Shown here piece by piece: positions 51,581 to 63,735 of a DNA stretch of 64,000 nucleotides. The position numbers and the translations under genes were made by a program. Positions within the stretch are counted from its first letter, which is position 1, and every line of letters begins with the position of its first letter. The DNA comes from Myxococcota bacterium (GTDB taxonomy: Bacteria > Myxococcota_A > UBA796), in assembly GCA_029251165.1 (NCBI GenBank), contig JAQXDW010000054.1, forward strand, positions 62,001-126,000, written 5' to 3'. The notes beneath the pieces were generated by a model, which was not told the DNA's origin, ran no database searches, and saw only the letters and a list, made by a program, of their open reading frames with translations.

Positions 51581-52180
51581 CTACTCCTCTCCCTCCAGCA
51601 GCGCCCCGTCCTCCGCCGGATCGCCACCCTCCTCCAGGTGCAGGGTCCCGTCGTGCCGAGACAGCGCCCAGCGGATTCGTCTCCACCAGGAGTCCCGCTG
51701 GGGCTCGTCAGGAAGCTCGATGAGCTGCGCACTGCTCCGAGCGATGACCACATCGGGGCCGGTCTGGACCTCGTCGTCGAGGACCAAGAGCTTGCCGCCG
51801 TGCAAAATGAGGCCGGTGATGTTTCCACCAGACACATCGAGCACGAAGTCCTGGATCGCCCCCATGTTGCTGCCCCGACGGCTCATCACCGCCATGCCCG
51901 TGTAGATGCTCGCCCAGGCTCGTCCGTCGGCATTATTAGGCTTTCCACCAGACCACTCAACGTCCTCCTCTGACTGAAGGAAGGCCACATCGCGACCGAT
52001 CAGCATCAGCTTGTCTGCGGCGGCCCCCCCCGCTCGGGCGAACATCCCGCTCCCCTTGAGGCGCCAGCCGTAGATGGTCCCAGACTCCAGGTCAAACTGG
52101 AAGTCATCCAGCCTGCCGACGAAGGCGCCCTCTTCCAGGCTGACCACCTGCATGTTCGCCGTTCGCTTCCAGGTCTCCAT
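51581..52180 (-). CDS. PRC-barrel domain protein
   Basis: 199 aa. Two PRC-barrel-like halves: VVSLEEGAFVGRLDDFQFDL and, later, MSRRGSNMGAIQDFVLDVSG with GNITGLILHGG. The C-terminus is charged and acidic. No signal peptide. The start at the ATG ending at 52180 has GGAGG 9 nt upstream. PRC-barrel proteins bind RNA-processing factors or photosynthetic complexes; the role here is unknown. Convergent with the transglycosylase, 4 nt apart. Confidence 0.8.
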   Translation of the reverse strand: METWKRTANMQVVSLEEGAFVGRLDDFQFDLESGTIYGWRLKGSGMFARAGGAAADKLMLIGRDVAFLQSEEDVEWSGGKPNNADGRAWASIYTGMAVMSRRGSNMGAIQDFVLDVSGGNITGLILHGGKLLVLDDEVQTGPDVVIARSSAQLIELPDEPQRDSWWRRIRWALSRHDGTLHLEEGGDPAEDGALLEGEE

Positions 52181-52393
52181 GGTGTTCCCCCTCCATCCCG
52201 CCACAACCTAACCAGATCACGAGCACTCCCAGCGTGAACGTTCAGATGCTGTCGGACCAAGCGCAGCGGAGCTCATGAAGACCAGGCGGCGTTGAATTCC
52301 AGACGCCGGTCCGGAGATCGGGAGGCCCACACCAATATCGCCAAACCCATGGTAAAAAGTTACATCCTGAGTCATCGCTCATCTGGAGATTCG

Positions 52394-53320
52394 ATGTCGT
52401 TGCTCGTTGTCCTCATCAGCTGTGGCTCGGAAGTGCTCCCCGAAGCCGAGCCTGGGCAAGTCACGGAGCCGCCCTCCAGCTACACGTACACCCCCGAGGA
52501 AGACAGCGCCCACCCCCTCGACCTCACCAGCCTCGAAGACAGCATCAACACCCTGTTCTCCGAGCTGCTCGATCTCAACGCCGCGCCCGCGATCCACTCA
52601 TATGAGGTCGCCATGGCATCCAGCGACGACAACTGCCCGGCGTACTACGAGCAGAACGGCAGCACCTTCTGGTACGCCACCTGTGCCTCAGACGCTGGCG
52701 GCGCCTACGACGGCTACGCCTTCTACACCCTGTACGAAGAGTACGACTTGTTCGGCGACGGCACCCCCTGGGACGCCATCGTGCTGTCGGGCGCTGCGGA
52801 CGTCGTCGAGCCCGACGGCGACCGCTACCATCTCGGCGGAGCCGCCTATCTCGGTGAGGCCCACATTCCAGAGGCCGACCTCTACATCTCAGTGACCTCC
52901 GGCTCGTTCTTTGCCGAGGGCGACGAGGTGGAAGGCTCCTGGATCACCAGCAGCTCCTCGCCGTCGCTGACCCTCTATGGGGCCCGATATGAAGCCTATG
53001 ACATCAACATCATGCTCATGTCCGGCTCCACAGCAGTGACCTCCACAGCGCTTTCCGCCGCCCAGTTCAACGACCTCACCCTGTACACCCCCTACCCCGG
53101 GGTCTACCCCTGCGCGGAGCCGTCGGGCTCGATGGGGGTGAGAGACACCGCCGGCAATTGGTACAGCATTGAATTCGACGTGGTCCTCGAGGGCGAGACC
53201 TACACCGCTCCCGACGGCACCTGCGACGGCTGCGCGACGGTCTTCCACGGCGAAGAGGCGCTCGGAGAGGTCTGCATCGACCCCACACCGGTCATCGCCT
53301 GGGAGAACACCCCATGGTAG
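52394..53320 (+). CDS. Surface lipoprotein A of the DUF1501 operon
   Basis: 308 aa. Very short lipoprotein signal MSLLVVLISC, Pro/Thr/Glu-rich linker, then a Cys-containing beta-rich domain with WYATCASDAGG, CAEPSGSMGVRDTAGNWYS and CDGCATVFHGEEALGEVC. The same three motifs recur in the lipoprotein at 56538-57458, so the two are paralogues. GGAG lies 7 nt before the ATG. The stop overlaps the next gene start by 7 nt. Function unknown. Confidence 0.78.
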   Translation: MSLLVVLISCGSEVLPEAEPGQVTEPPSSYTYTPEEDSAHPLDLTSLEDSINTLFSELLDLNAAPAIHSYEVAMASSDDNCPAYYEQNGSTFWYATCASDAGGAYDGYAFYTLYEEYDLFGDGTPWDAIVLSGAADVVEPDGDRYHLGGAAYLGEAHIPEADLYISVTSGSFFAEGDEVEGSWITSSSSPSLTLYGARYEAYDINIMLMSGSTAVTSTALSAAQFNDLTLYTPYPGVYPCAEPSGSMGVRDTAGNWYSIEFDVVLEGETYTAPDGTCDGCATVFHGEEALGEVCIDPTPVIAWENTPW

Positions 53321-54930
53321 TCGCCGTCCTCCTCTTTGCCGGCTGCGGTGAGGAGCCAGCGCAGCCCCACGCTGAGGCCATCGAGGCCCCGATGCCCGAG
53401 ATGGACAGCCTGCGCCTGCTGTCTCGGATGTCCCTCGATCTGCGCGGAACCCGCCCGAGCCGCGATGAGATCGAGCAGGTCAGCGCTGATCCTGAGGCGC
53501 TGGACGACGTCCTCGACGCGCTCTTGCTCGATGCCCGGTTTGGTGAGCGCATCCGAAAGCTGTACGCCGAGATCTACCTGACCGAGTCGGACTCCTTCAT
53601 GGTCACTGCGGAGGACTTCGGCATCGAGAGCACGCCCGACTTCCTCGCCGCGCTCGGGCAGGAGCCGCTGCGAATCCTGGAGCACGTCGCCAACACGGAC
53701 ATGCCCTGGACCGAGATTGTGGTCGGCGACTGGACCCGCGCCAACGCCACCCTCGCCGCGATGTTCCCCCTGGATATCGATGAAGATGTCGAGGGCTGGG
53801 TCGAGGCCCGCTACACCGATGCCCGCCCGAGTGCCGGGGTCCTCTCAACATCGGGCATGTGGCTGCGGTACACCTCGACGCAGTCCAATGCCAACCGCGG
53901 CCGCGCCAATGCCGTCAGCCGCATCCTGCTGTGCAACGACTACCTCACCCGCCCCCTGGAATTTGACCGCAACGTCGACCTGCTCGACGAAGATGCGGTC
54001 GCTGATGCCATCGCCAACACCCCCTCCTGCGTCAACTGCCACACCAGCCTGGATCCCATCGCGGGCTACCTGTTCGGGTTCTGGTCGTTCCAGGAGCAGA
54101 GCTGGGTAGAGGTGAGCACCTACCACCCCGACCGAGAGCTGCTCTGGGAGACCTACACCGGTGTCCCTCCGGCGTTCTACGGTGCACCTGGCGAGTCCCT
54201 CGCAGACCTCGGACAGCAGATCGCCGCAGACGCCCGGTTTCCGTCCTGCGCCGTGGAGCAGGTCTACAGCCTCCTTCTCCAGCGCGACGTGACCCTCGCC
54301 GACACCGATGCCCTGACCATGCACCGCGAGGCGTTCCTCGACAGCGGGCTGACCATGCGCAGCCTCGTCCGCTCGGTCGTCTCGGATGCACGCTACCGAG
54401 CCGGACAGACCGACGCCGAGGGTGCGGTCCCGACCAAGCTGCTCTCCCCCGACCTCGTCGCCAGCAGCATCGAAGATCTGACCGGCTATCCGTGGGTCTA
54501 CAGCGGCTATGAGATGCTCCGCTCAGACACAGTCGGGGTCCGGACCCTGGCCGGCGGCGCAGACGGCGTGACGGTTATCCAAAACACCACCTCCCCCAAC
54601 ACCACCATCATCCTGGTCAATGAGCGTCTCGCAGAGGCCGCCGCCAGCCACGTCGTCGACGCAGACGCCGCGCGCGCTGCCGCAGAGCGGAGGCTGTTCA
54701 CCGCGGTGGACTTCACCGAGACGCCCGACACCGGACAAGACGCAGTGGTGGAACAGATCCAGCACCTCCAGCTCCGTGTCTTCGGCCGCCCCGTCGCGGT
54801 CGACAGCGAGGAGGTCGACGCCAACCTCGCGCTGTGGAAGGAGCTGTACGCCATCGAAGGCAGCGCTCCTGCAGCCTGGTCCGCGCTCCTCTCCGCGCTG
54901 CTGCGCGATCCTGACTTCCTGCTGTACTGA
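53314..54930 (+). CDS. DUF1549/DUF1588-like lipoprotein with one CxxCH heme motif
   Basis: 538 aa. Lipobox in MVVAVLLFAGC. The N-terminal LLSRMSLDLRGTRPSRDEIE resembles DUF1549 starts; the centre has CVNCHTSLDPIAGYLFGF, the heme-like CxxCH in a DUF1588-type context. These domains occur in planctomycete and myxobacterial surface proteins usually encoded beside DUF1501 proteins, as here. Enzymatic function is not established. Second gene of the five-gene operon. Confidence 0.78.
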   Translation: MVVAVLLFAGCGEEPAQPHAEAIEAPMPEMDSLRLLSRMSLDLRGTRPSRDEIEQVSADPEALDDVLDALLLDARFGERIRKLYAEIYLTESDSFMVTAEDFGIESTPDFLAALGQEPLRILEHVANTDMPWTEIVVGDWTRANATLAAMFPLDIDEDVEGWVEARYTDARPSAGVLSTSGMWLRYTSTQSNANRGRANAVSRILLCNDYLTRPLEFDRNVDLLDEDAVADAIANTPSCVNCHTSLDPIAGYLFGFWSFQEQSWVEVSTYHPDRELLWETYTGVPPAFYGAPGESLADLGQQIAADARFPSCAVEQVYSLLLQRDVTLADTDALTMHREAFLDSGLTMRSLVRSVVSDARYRAGQTDAEGAVPTKLLSPDLVASSIEDLTGYPWVYSGYEMLRSDTVGVRTLAGGADGVTVIQNTTSPNTTIILVNERLAEAAASHVVDADAARAAAERRLFTAVDFTETPDTGQDAVVEQIQHLQLRVFGRPVAVDSEEVDANLALWKELYAIEGSAPAAWSALLSALLRDPDFLLY

Positions 54931-54940
54931 GGACGCCCAG

Positions 54941-56206
54941 ATGCATCGTCGTCACTTCATCAAGAGCTGCCTCGGGGGCGCCGCGCTCCTCTCCGCAGGG
55001 CTGCCCATCCGCCCCGTCCAGGCCGCAGCACGCGACCGGCGCAAGTTCCTGTTTGTGTTCAACAGCGGCGGCTGGGATCCCACGCGGGTCTTCGCGCCAG
55101 CCTTCTCCAACAGCAACGTCGACATGGAGGCCAGCGCCGGGCTGTCTTCAGCCGGCGGCATCTCCTGGGTGTCGCACCTCGAGCGCCCCAGCGTCGACAC
55201 CTTCTTCTCCACCTGGCATGAGCAGATGCTGGTCCTCAACGGGGTCATGGTGCGCTCCATTGCCCATGAGATCTGCACGATGATCGCCCTGACCGGCTCC
55301 ACCTCTGGATTCTCACCAGACTGGCCGGCGCGCATCGCAGCGGATGCCTCCGACTTCACCCTCCCCCACCTCGTGCTCGGCGGCCCCTCCTTTCCGGGTG
55401 ATCTCGGGGTCGCGGTGTCACGGGCCGGGAGCGCGGGTCAGCTGGAAGCGCTGCTGTCTGGGAGCATCGTCGACTGGACAGACACGCCGGTCTCCGGGAT
55501 CTCTTCGCCCGCAGCCAGCGCCGTCGATCGCTACCTCCAGCGGCGCGCTGCAGGCCGAAACACAATCAGCCGCTCACTGACTGACGACGCCCTCTCGACG
55601 GCCTACGCCGAGTCCCTCGATCGGGCGATTGACCTGAAGGACTACCGCCATGTGATGGACTTCACTGGCGGCACCGACCTCGCCTCACAGGGAGCCGTCG
55701 CGGTCGATGCCCTCCGCCTCGGACTGTCTCGCTGCGTCACCATTGGCTATGCCGGAAGCGACGGGCTGGGCTGGGACTCTCATGCCGACAACGACGCCAC
55801 CCAGAGTCCGCTGTTCGAGGGGCTGTTCCAGGGGCTCGGTCAGCTGATGACCTTGCTGGCGAGCACCGAGGGTGAGTCCGGCGGCTCGCTGGCCGATGAG
55901 ACGGTGGTGGTCGTGCTCTCCGAGATGGGACGCACCGCGCAGCTCAACGCCACCGCCGGCAAGGACCACTGGCCCTACACCTCGATGATGCTGCTCGGTC
56001 CGGGGCTGACCACTGATCGGGTCATCGGCGGACTCGACGATGGCTACTACGGCCTCGACATCGACTTCTCCAGCGGAGAGACCGACACCAGCAGCGGGCG
56101 CATCCTCACCGCAGAGTCCGTCGGCGCCACCCTGCTGGCCCTCGCCGGGATGGATCCCGCAGCGCACCTCTCCGACGCCACACCCATCGAGGGCATCCTG
56201 TCGTGA
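54941..56206 (+). CDS. Tat-exported DUF1501 (alkaline-phosphatase-fold) protein
   Basis: 421 aa. The N-terminus MHRRHFIKSCLGGAALLSAG is a Tat-type signal (RRHFIK). The body shows DUF1501 features: FLFVFNSGGWDPTRVF, WDSHADNDA, VVVLSEMGRTAQLN and GKDHWPYTSMMLLGPG, consistent with a sulfatase/phosphatase-like fold. GAGG lies 8 nt upstream of the ATG. Export through Tat implies folding, possibly with metal, before transport. Partner of the DUF1549/DUF1588-like protein. Confidence 0.87.
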   Translation: MHRRHFIKSCLGGAALLSAGLPIRPVQAAARDRRKFLFVFNSGGWDPTRVFAPAFSNSNVDMEASAGLSSAGGISWVSHLERPSVDTFFSTWHEQMLVLNGVMVRSIAHEICTMIALTGSTSGFSPDWPARIAADASDFTLPHLVLGGPSFPGDLGVAVSRAGSAGQLEALLSGSIVDWTDTPVSGISSPAASAVDRYLQRRAAGRNTISRSLTDDALSTAYAESLDRAIDLKDYRHVMDFTGGTDLASQGAVAVDALRLGLSRCVTIGYAGSDGLGWDSHADNDATQSPLFEGLFQGLGQLMTLLASTEGESGGSLADETVVVVLSEMGRTAQLNATAGKDHWPYTSMMLLGPGLTTDRVIGGLDDGYYGLDIDFSSGETDTSSGRILTAESVGATLLALAGMDPAAHLSDATPIEGILS

Positions 56207-56541
56207 TCGCACTCCTCCTCGCCTGCATCGGCAGCACGGGCTCGGACTCTGGCGGTCAGGCTCCCGATTCCTGCGGCGATGCCCCGGTGGTGACCTGGGA
56301 CAACTTCGGCGATGGCTTCGTCACCGAGAGCTGTCAGACCTGCCACGCCTCCACCGCCACAAATCGCAACGGCGCGCCGCTGTCCGTGGTCTTCGATACC
56401 CGAGAGGAGACGCTGAACCAGGCCGACGCCATCCTCCGTGTGGTCACCTCCGATGTCCCGACCATGCCACCACAAGGCGGCATCTCGGAGGACGATCGCA
56501 CCCTCGTCTCGTACTGGCTGACCTGCTGGGAGTCTCCATGA
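56203..56541 (+). CDS. Monoheme cytochrome c-like lipoprotein
   Basis: 112 aa. GTG start overlapping the DUF1501 stop (GTGA). The lipoprotein signal MIALLLAC is only eight residues. One heme site CQTCH and a candidate distal Met in VPTMPPQGGI give a class I cytochrome c pattern. It could carry electrons for the operon, or be a structural heme-binding subunit like the cytochrome domains of planctomycete surface proteins. Confidence 0.82.
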   Translation: MIALLLACIGSTGSDSGGQAPDSCGDAPVVTWDNFGDGFVTESCQTCHASTATNRNGAPLSVVFDTREETLNQADAILRVVTSDVPTMPPQGGISEDDRTLVSYWLTCWESP

Positions 56542-57458
56542 TCTTCACGATCCTGCTGCTGGCCTGCAGCGACGATGCGCCCGAGGAGGCCGTCGAAGAC
56601 ACCGCAACCGACACGGACCTGCCGTCAGAGGACGCCCCCTACCTCGCCGAGCCCGACGAAAGCACAGCCCCTGACTTCATCAGCGACGACGTCGCTGCGG
56701 CGGTCGAGGGTGCCCTGCTCCTCATCACCCAGCTCGATGTCGGTCCAATTGTCTCCGTCTACAGCGCTCTCCTCGCTCAGAGCGACAGCACCTGCCCGCT
56801 GTGGAGCGACTACAAAGGCACACCGCTCTGGTACGACACCTGCACTGCGGACGCTGGCGTGAGCTTCAGCGGCTACGGGCTGACCCAGCCCTGGGAAGGC
56901 ACCGACGACGGCAGCGGCAACCGGTGGTGGGGCACTCAGATCTACAGCATCGCCACCATCACCGATGCCGACGGACAGGTCCTCACAACAGGCGGCAGCG
57001 TGGCCAGCCTCACCGGGGTCAGCGCCGACGGTGCAGCGCTGATCTATGCGCTCATCGAGGGCAGCTTCTCCTGGGACGGCCCCGAGGCCGCTGGCACCTG
57101 GCTGGACTGGGGGAGCACCCCGAGCATCACGTGGTTCTCCCTTCGTGACCCCGACTCCGGAGGGCAGGTCATCACCGTCTCTGGAGCGATCACCATCGAT
57201 GATGGCCCGATCGCTGCGGTGGTGCTCGACAACATCTACCTCACCGATGAGCTCCTGGGCTCAAGCTGCGGCGAGGAGCCCTCTGGGACGATCTCGGTGC
57301 TCGACAGCGACGGCCGCTGGTACGACCTCATCTTCGACGGCCCCACTGATGCCGTGCCTGAGGTGGCCGCTGGTGTCTGCGATGGCTGCGCGACGGTGTG
57401 GTATCGCGGCTCACCGCTGGGAGAGGCATGTGTGGACTTCTCGATACTGCGGAGCTGA
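56538..57458 (+). CDS. Surface lipoprotein A' (paralogue of the first operon gene)
   Basis: 306 aa. Signal MIFTILLLAC, acidic Asp/Glu/Thr linker, then the same motif series as the lipoprotein at 52394: WYDTCTADAGV, CGEEPSGTISVLDSDGRWYD and CDGCATVWYRGSPLGEAC. Its ATG overlaps the cytochrome stop as ATGA. The paralogues bracket the operon, suggesting they form the surface-exposed ends of a complex. Confidence 0.8.
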   Translation: MIFTILLLACSDDAPEEAVEDTATDTDLPSEDAPYLAEPDESTAPDFISDDVAAAVEGALLLITQLDVGPIVSVYSALLAQSDSTCPLWSDYKGTPLWYDTCTADAGVSFSGYGLTQPWEGTDDGSGNRWWGTQIYSIATITDADGQVLTTGGSVASLTGVSADGAALIYALIEGSFSWDGPEAAGTWLDWGSTPSITWFSLRDPDSGGQVITVSGAITIDDGPIAAVVLDNIYLTDELLGSSCGEEPSGTISVLDSDGRWYDLIFDGPTDAVPEVAAGVCDGCATVWYRGSPLGEACVDFSILRS

Positions 57459-57494
57459 AGGCGTGGGCGCGGCCACCTGTGACCACGACGCGGG

Positions 57495-58094
57495 TCACGG
57501 CCCGCCCACTCGCAGGACGCCACCAGAGAGCATGCCGAACACCTCAAACACGAGGGCGTCGGCGTTGACCTGGCGGCTCTCCAGGCTGGCCTGAAAGATC
57601 GGCTGCTTGATCATGCCCAGCAAGCACTGTGCAGCGAGCCCCACCGACCCCGGACGGACCACCCCGAGCTGCTGGCCACGCTCGAGAGCCGTCTGGATGC
57701 GCGCTGTGGCGGCACGGTAGAATTCCCGCAGCATCTCATCCCCTTGCTCATCGATGCCAGCAGCCTCCGTGAACAGAAGTCGCGCGACCTCCGGATCGGT
57801 GACGGCGAGGATGACCCGGCGGATGTTGGCAACAGCCTGAGGCGCGATGGGAACATTGACGTCAATGATCTCGATGACCGAGGCCACCTCTTCCATCAGA
57901 TCATCGATCACCGCAGCAAAGATGGCGCGCTTGCTGGTGAAGTGGTTGTAGAACGTCCCGCGCGCCACACCAGCTTCCTCCACAATCAGAGAGACCGAGG
58001 CGCTGTGATAGCCACGGATTGCAAACACCTTCCGAGCAGCGGAGAGCAGCGAAGCGCGGCGTTCGTCGGGGGTCAAAGAGGGAGCACGAGCCAT
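57495..58094 (-). CDS. TetR-family transcriptional regulator
   Basis: 199 aa. N-terminal HTH: RRASLLSAARKVFAIRGYHS, then SVSLIVEEAGVARGTFYNHF, the recognition helix region of TetR proteins. The C-terminal ligand domain is helical and hydrophobic. The ATG ends at 58094; the frame is open to 58175 through the operator region, which argues against a longer protein. Divergent from the activator gene, with two operator-like repeats between them; probable ligands are acyl-CoAs, by analogy only. Confidence 0.92.
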   Translation of the reverse strand: MARAPSLTPDERRASLLSAARKVFAIRGYHSASVSLIVEEAGVARGTFYNHFTSKRAIFAAVIDDLMEEVASVIEIIDVNVPIAPQAVANIRRVILAVTDPEVARLLFTEAAGIDEQGDEMLREFYRAATARIQTALERGQQLGVVRPGSVGLAAQCLLGMIKQPIFQASLESRQVNADALVFEVFGMLSGGVLRVGGP

Positions 58095-58138
58095 AATTGT
58101 CCAGCTATCACGGCACAGGGTTTGTATCGAGTTGACAG

Positions 58139-58190
58139 CACTAGACTGACGTGTCACTCTTCGGGAAGAGGACACTAGACTGACGTGTCA
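58139..58190. promoter_or_regulatory. Duplicated TetR operator
   Basis: An identical 18-bp sequence, CACTAGACTGACGTGTCA, occurs at 58139-58156 and 58173-58190, 34 bp apart. Each holds the near-palindrome TGAC-GT-GTCA; in the second copy it extends to ACTGAC-GT-GTCAGT. Position between the divergent tetR and activator genes makes this the probable binding site. Sequence and spacing are observed; binding is inferred. Confidence 0.75.
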
Positions 58191-58220
58191 GTTCTCCACA
58201 TGATCAAACCCGGATGGGAC

Positions 58221-61724
<3,504 letters not shown>

Positions 61725-61769
61725 GCGCGACCGCCGCTCAACCGAATCCCACTTTTAAACGGAGTATGC

Positions 61770-63359
61770 ATGTCCATCATCGAAGACAACGAGATCCAGG
61801 ATCTGACCGCTGAGGAGCGCGCGGAGCTTGAGAACGAGATGGCCTCGTTCGCCAAAGAAGAAAAGTCCCGCCTGGGTCTGGACCGCAAGCAGTACACCGA
61901 AGACATCCACACCCACTTCACGGCCACCCAGCGCGCCCACACCACCCTGCTGGTGTCTGGGCTCACCGTCGCACACGACGAGCTGGTCGTCTCCTCCCTC
62001 GAGGGCATCGGCTACAAGGCCGAGATGATCGATGTGCCCAACAACGAGGCACTTCAGGTCGGAAAAGAGTTCGGCAACCGCGGACAGTGCTCTCCCACCT
62101 ACTTCACCGTCGGCAACCTGGTGAAGCACCTCATCAAGCTGCGCGATGAGCAGGGCATGTCTACCGAAGACATCATCAGCAGCTGCCTGTTCGTGACCGC
62201 CGGAGCCTGCGGTCCCTGCCGGTTTGGAACCTACGTCACCGAGTACCGCAAGGCACTTCGTGATGCGGGCTTCGACGGCTTCCGCGTCATGCTCTTCCAG
62301 CAGCAGGGCGGCCTCAAGCAGGCCACCGGCGAGGGGGTTGGCCTCGAGCTCAACGCCAAGTTCGGCTTCACCATCGTCCGCGCCATGATCGTCGGCGACG
62401 TGCTCAACCTGCTGGGCTACCGCCTGCGCCCCTACGAGGTCGTGCCCGGTGCCACCGATGCGGCCATGGAGCAGAGCAAGGCCATCATCATGGACGCCTT
62501 CCGCCGCGGCGGCAACGTCCACCTGGCCGTGTGGAAGTCCCGCAAGATCATGGGCAGCGTCAAGATCGACCGCAGCCAGCCCAAGCCCATCGTCAGCGTC
62601 ATTGGTGAGTTCTGGGCAATGACCACCGAGGGAGAGGGCAACTACAACCTCCAGCGGTTCTTGGAGCAGGAGGGGGCAGAGGTCCACATCCAGTCGGTCA
62701 CCAACTGGATCCTGTTCATGATCTGGGAGAACAAGTACGACACCGAGTACCGCATGGAGCTGCGCGAGCACGACGAAGCCAAGAAGGGCCTGGAGGGCAC
62801 CGATCCGACCAAGAAGCTCTGGGGTCTGGCCATCGGCGACAAGGCCATCCGTGCGGTCTTCCACTCCTACGCAAAGCTGCTCGGACTCAACGACCACCAC
62901 CTGCCCAACCTCGACGAGATCGCCTCCCTCGCCGGCAAGCACTACGACAACCACGTGCGCGGCGGTGAGGCCCACATGGAAGTCGGCAAGCTCATTCACT
63001 TCGTCGAAGACAAGATCAACCACATGACCGTCTCGGTGAAGCCGTTTGGCTGCATGCCCTCCTCCGGCGTGTCCGATGGTGTGCAGTCGCTCATCACCGC
63101 GAAGTGGCCCGAGGCCATCTTCCTGCCCATCGAGACGACGGGAGATGGTGAGGTCAACGTGCACAGCCGCGTGCAGATGATGATGTTCAAGGCCCGTCAG
63201 CGCGCGGTCGAGGAGTTCAAGCAGGCCCTGGCTGAGGCCGGCATGGACGAGGAGACCTTCAAGAAGCGGATGAAGGGCTCTCGCCGTCGCAGCAACCCGT
63301 TCTGGCGCCCCAAGCACCACTACGTCGGGGTCGCTGCAAACATGGTCCACTCGATGTAA
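61770..63359 (+). CDS. 2-hydroxyacyl-CoA dehydratase-like (HgdB/BcrB-related) protein
   Basis: 529 aa. The N-terminal helix is charged. Cys-bearing motifs suited to an Fe-S cluster: NRGQCSPTYFTVGNLVK, AGACGPCRFGTYV and KPFGCMPSSGVSDGVQ. This matches the dehydratase component superfamily, but the usual second subunit is missing. It lies 45 nt after the activator gene and is surely cotranscribed. The substrate is unknown; reductive or dehydrating acyl-CoA chemistry is inferred from family. A stable hairpin follows at 63414. Confidence 0.84.
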   Translation: MSIIEDNEIQDLTAEERAELENEMASFAKEEKSRLGLDRKQYTEDIHTHFTATQRAHTTLLVSGLTVAHDELVVSSLEGIGYKAEMIDVPNNEALQVGKEFGNRGQCSPTYFTVGNLVKHLIKLRDEQGMSTEDIISSCLFVTAGACGPCRFGTYVTEYRKALRDAGFDGFRVMLFQQQGGLKQATGEGVGLELNAKFGFTIVRAMIVGDVLNLLGYRLRPYEVVPGATDAAMEQSKAIIMDAFRRGGNVHLAVWKSRKIMGSVKIDRSQPKPIVSVIGEFWAMTTEGEGNYNLQRFLEQEGAEVHIQSVTNWILFMIWENKYDTEYRMELREHDEAKKGLEGTDPTKKLWGLAIGDKAIRAVFHSYAKLLGLNDHHLPNLDEIASLAGKHYDNHVRGGEAHMEVGKLIHFVEDKINHMTVSVKPFGCMPSSGVSDGVQSLITAKWPEAIFLPIETTGDGEVNVHSRVQMMMFKARQRAVEEFKQALAEAGMDEETFKKRMKGSRRRSNPFWRPKHHYVGVAANMVHSM

Positions 63360-63413
63360 GCAGAGGCGTCTGCTGGCCCGGTTACCGGGTCCAGCCCCCT
63401 CAGGCAGACAAGA

Positions 63414-63448
63414 ACCTCCGGCGCTGGTCAACGAGACCCGCCGGAGGT
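63414..63448 (+). terminator. Strong hairpin after the dehydratase operon
   Basis: 10-bp perfect stem (63414-63423 with 63439-63448), with GGTC/GACC (63426-63429 with 63435-63438) pairing inside the loop. TCTTCAATT trails it on the plus strand. It probably ends the operon; the weak T-tract leaves some doubt. A second small hairpin, CCCGG/CCGGG (63378-63390), precedes it. Confidence 0.6.
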
Positions 63449-63735
63449 CTTCAATTGGGAACCATGACGGCTCGTGGAGCCCCCATAGCGACAGACAGAG
63501 ACGACATTGGCCCCATAAAGTGCCACCGCCGATATCGACCAGGCCCTGCTTCTGTGGCTGCCGCTGCTGAATTGTGGAACCCCTGTACGTTCAGAGGGTC
63601 AGACTTCGTTGTCGCCATGAACACAGCCACACACCGCTTGGAGAATGAGCAATGCTCCACATCGACTTCGACTTCATTCCTCCCCTGAGCATTCTCCGGC
63701 CCCCGGTCGAGCCAGTGTGGCTGTAGACTGTCGGC
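63449..63735. other. Intergenic stretch without a supported gene
   Basis: Together with 63360-63413 this makes a gap of about 375 nt. Short open frames occur on both strands but lack ribosome sites and conserved features. I found no tRNA cloverleaf and no SRP-type GGAAGGAAGCAGCC core. A GGAGAATG/CATTCTCC inverted repeat lies near its right end, ahead of the next gene. Confidence 0.5.

Noticed and set aside
61755-63431. 558-codon open frame opposite the dehydratase-like gene
   Set aside because: Antisense shadow; the plus strand encodes clear cluster-binding motifs.
63455-63688. 77-codon open frame after the dehydratase operon
   Set aside because: No ribosome-binding site, mixed composition, no recognisable motif.
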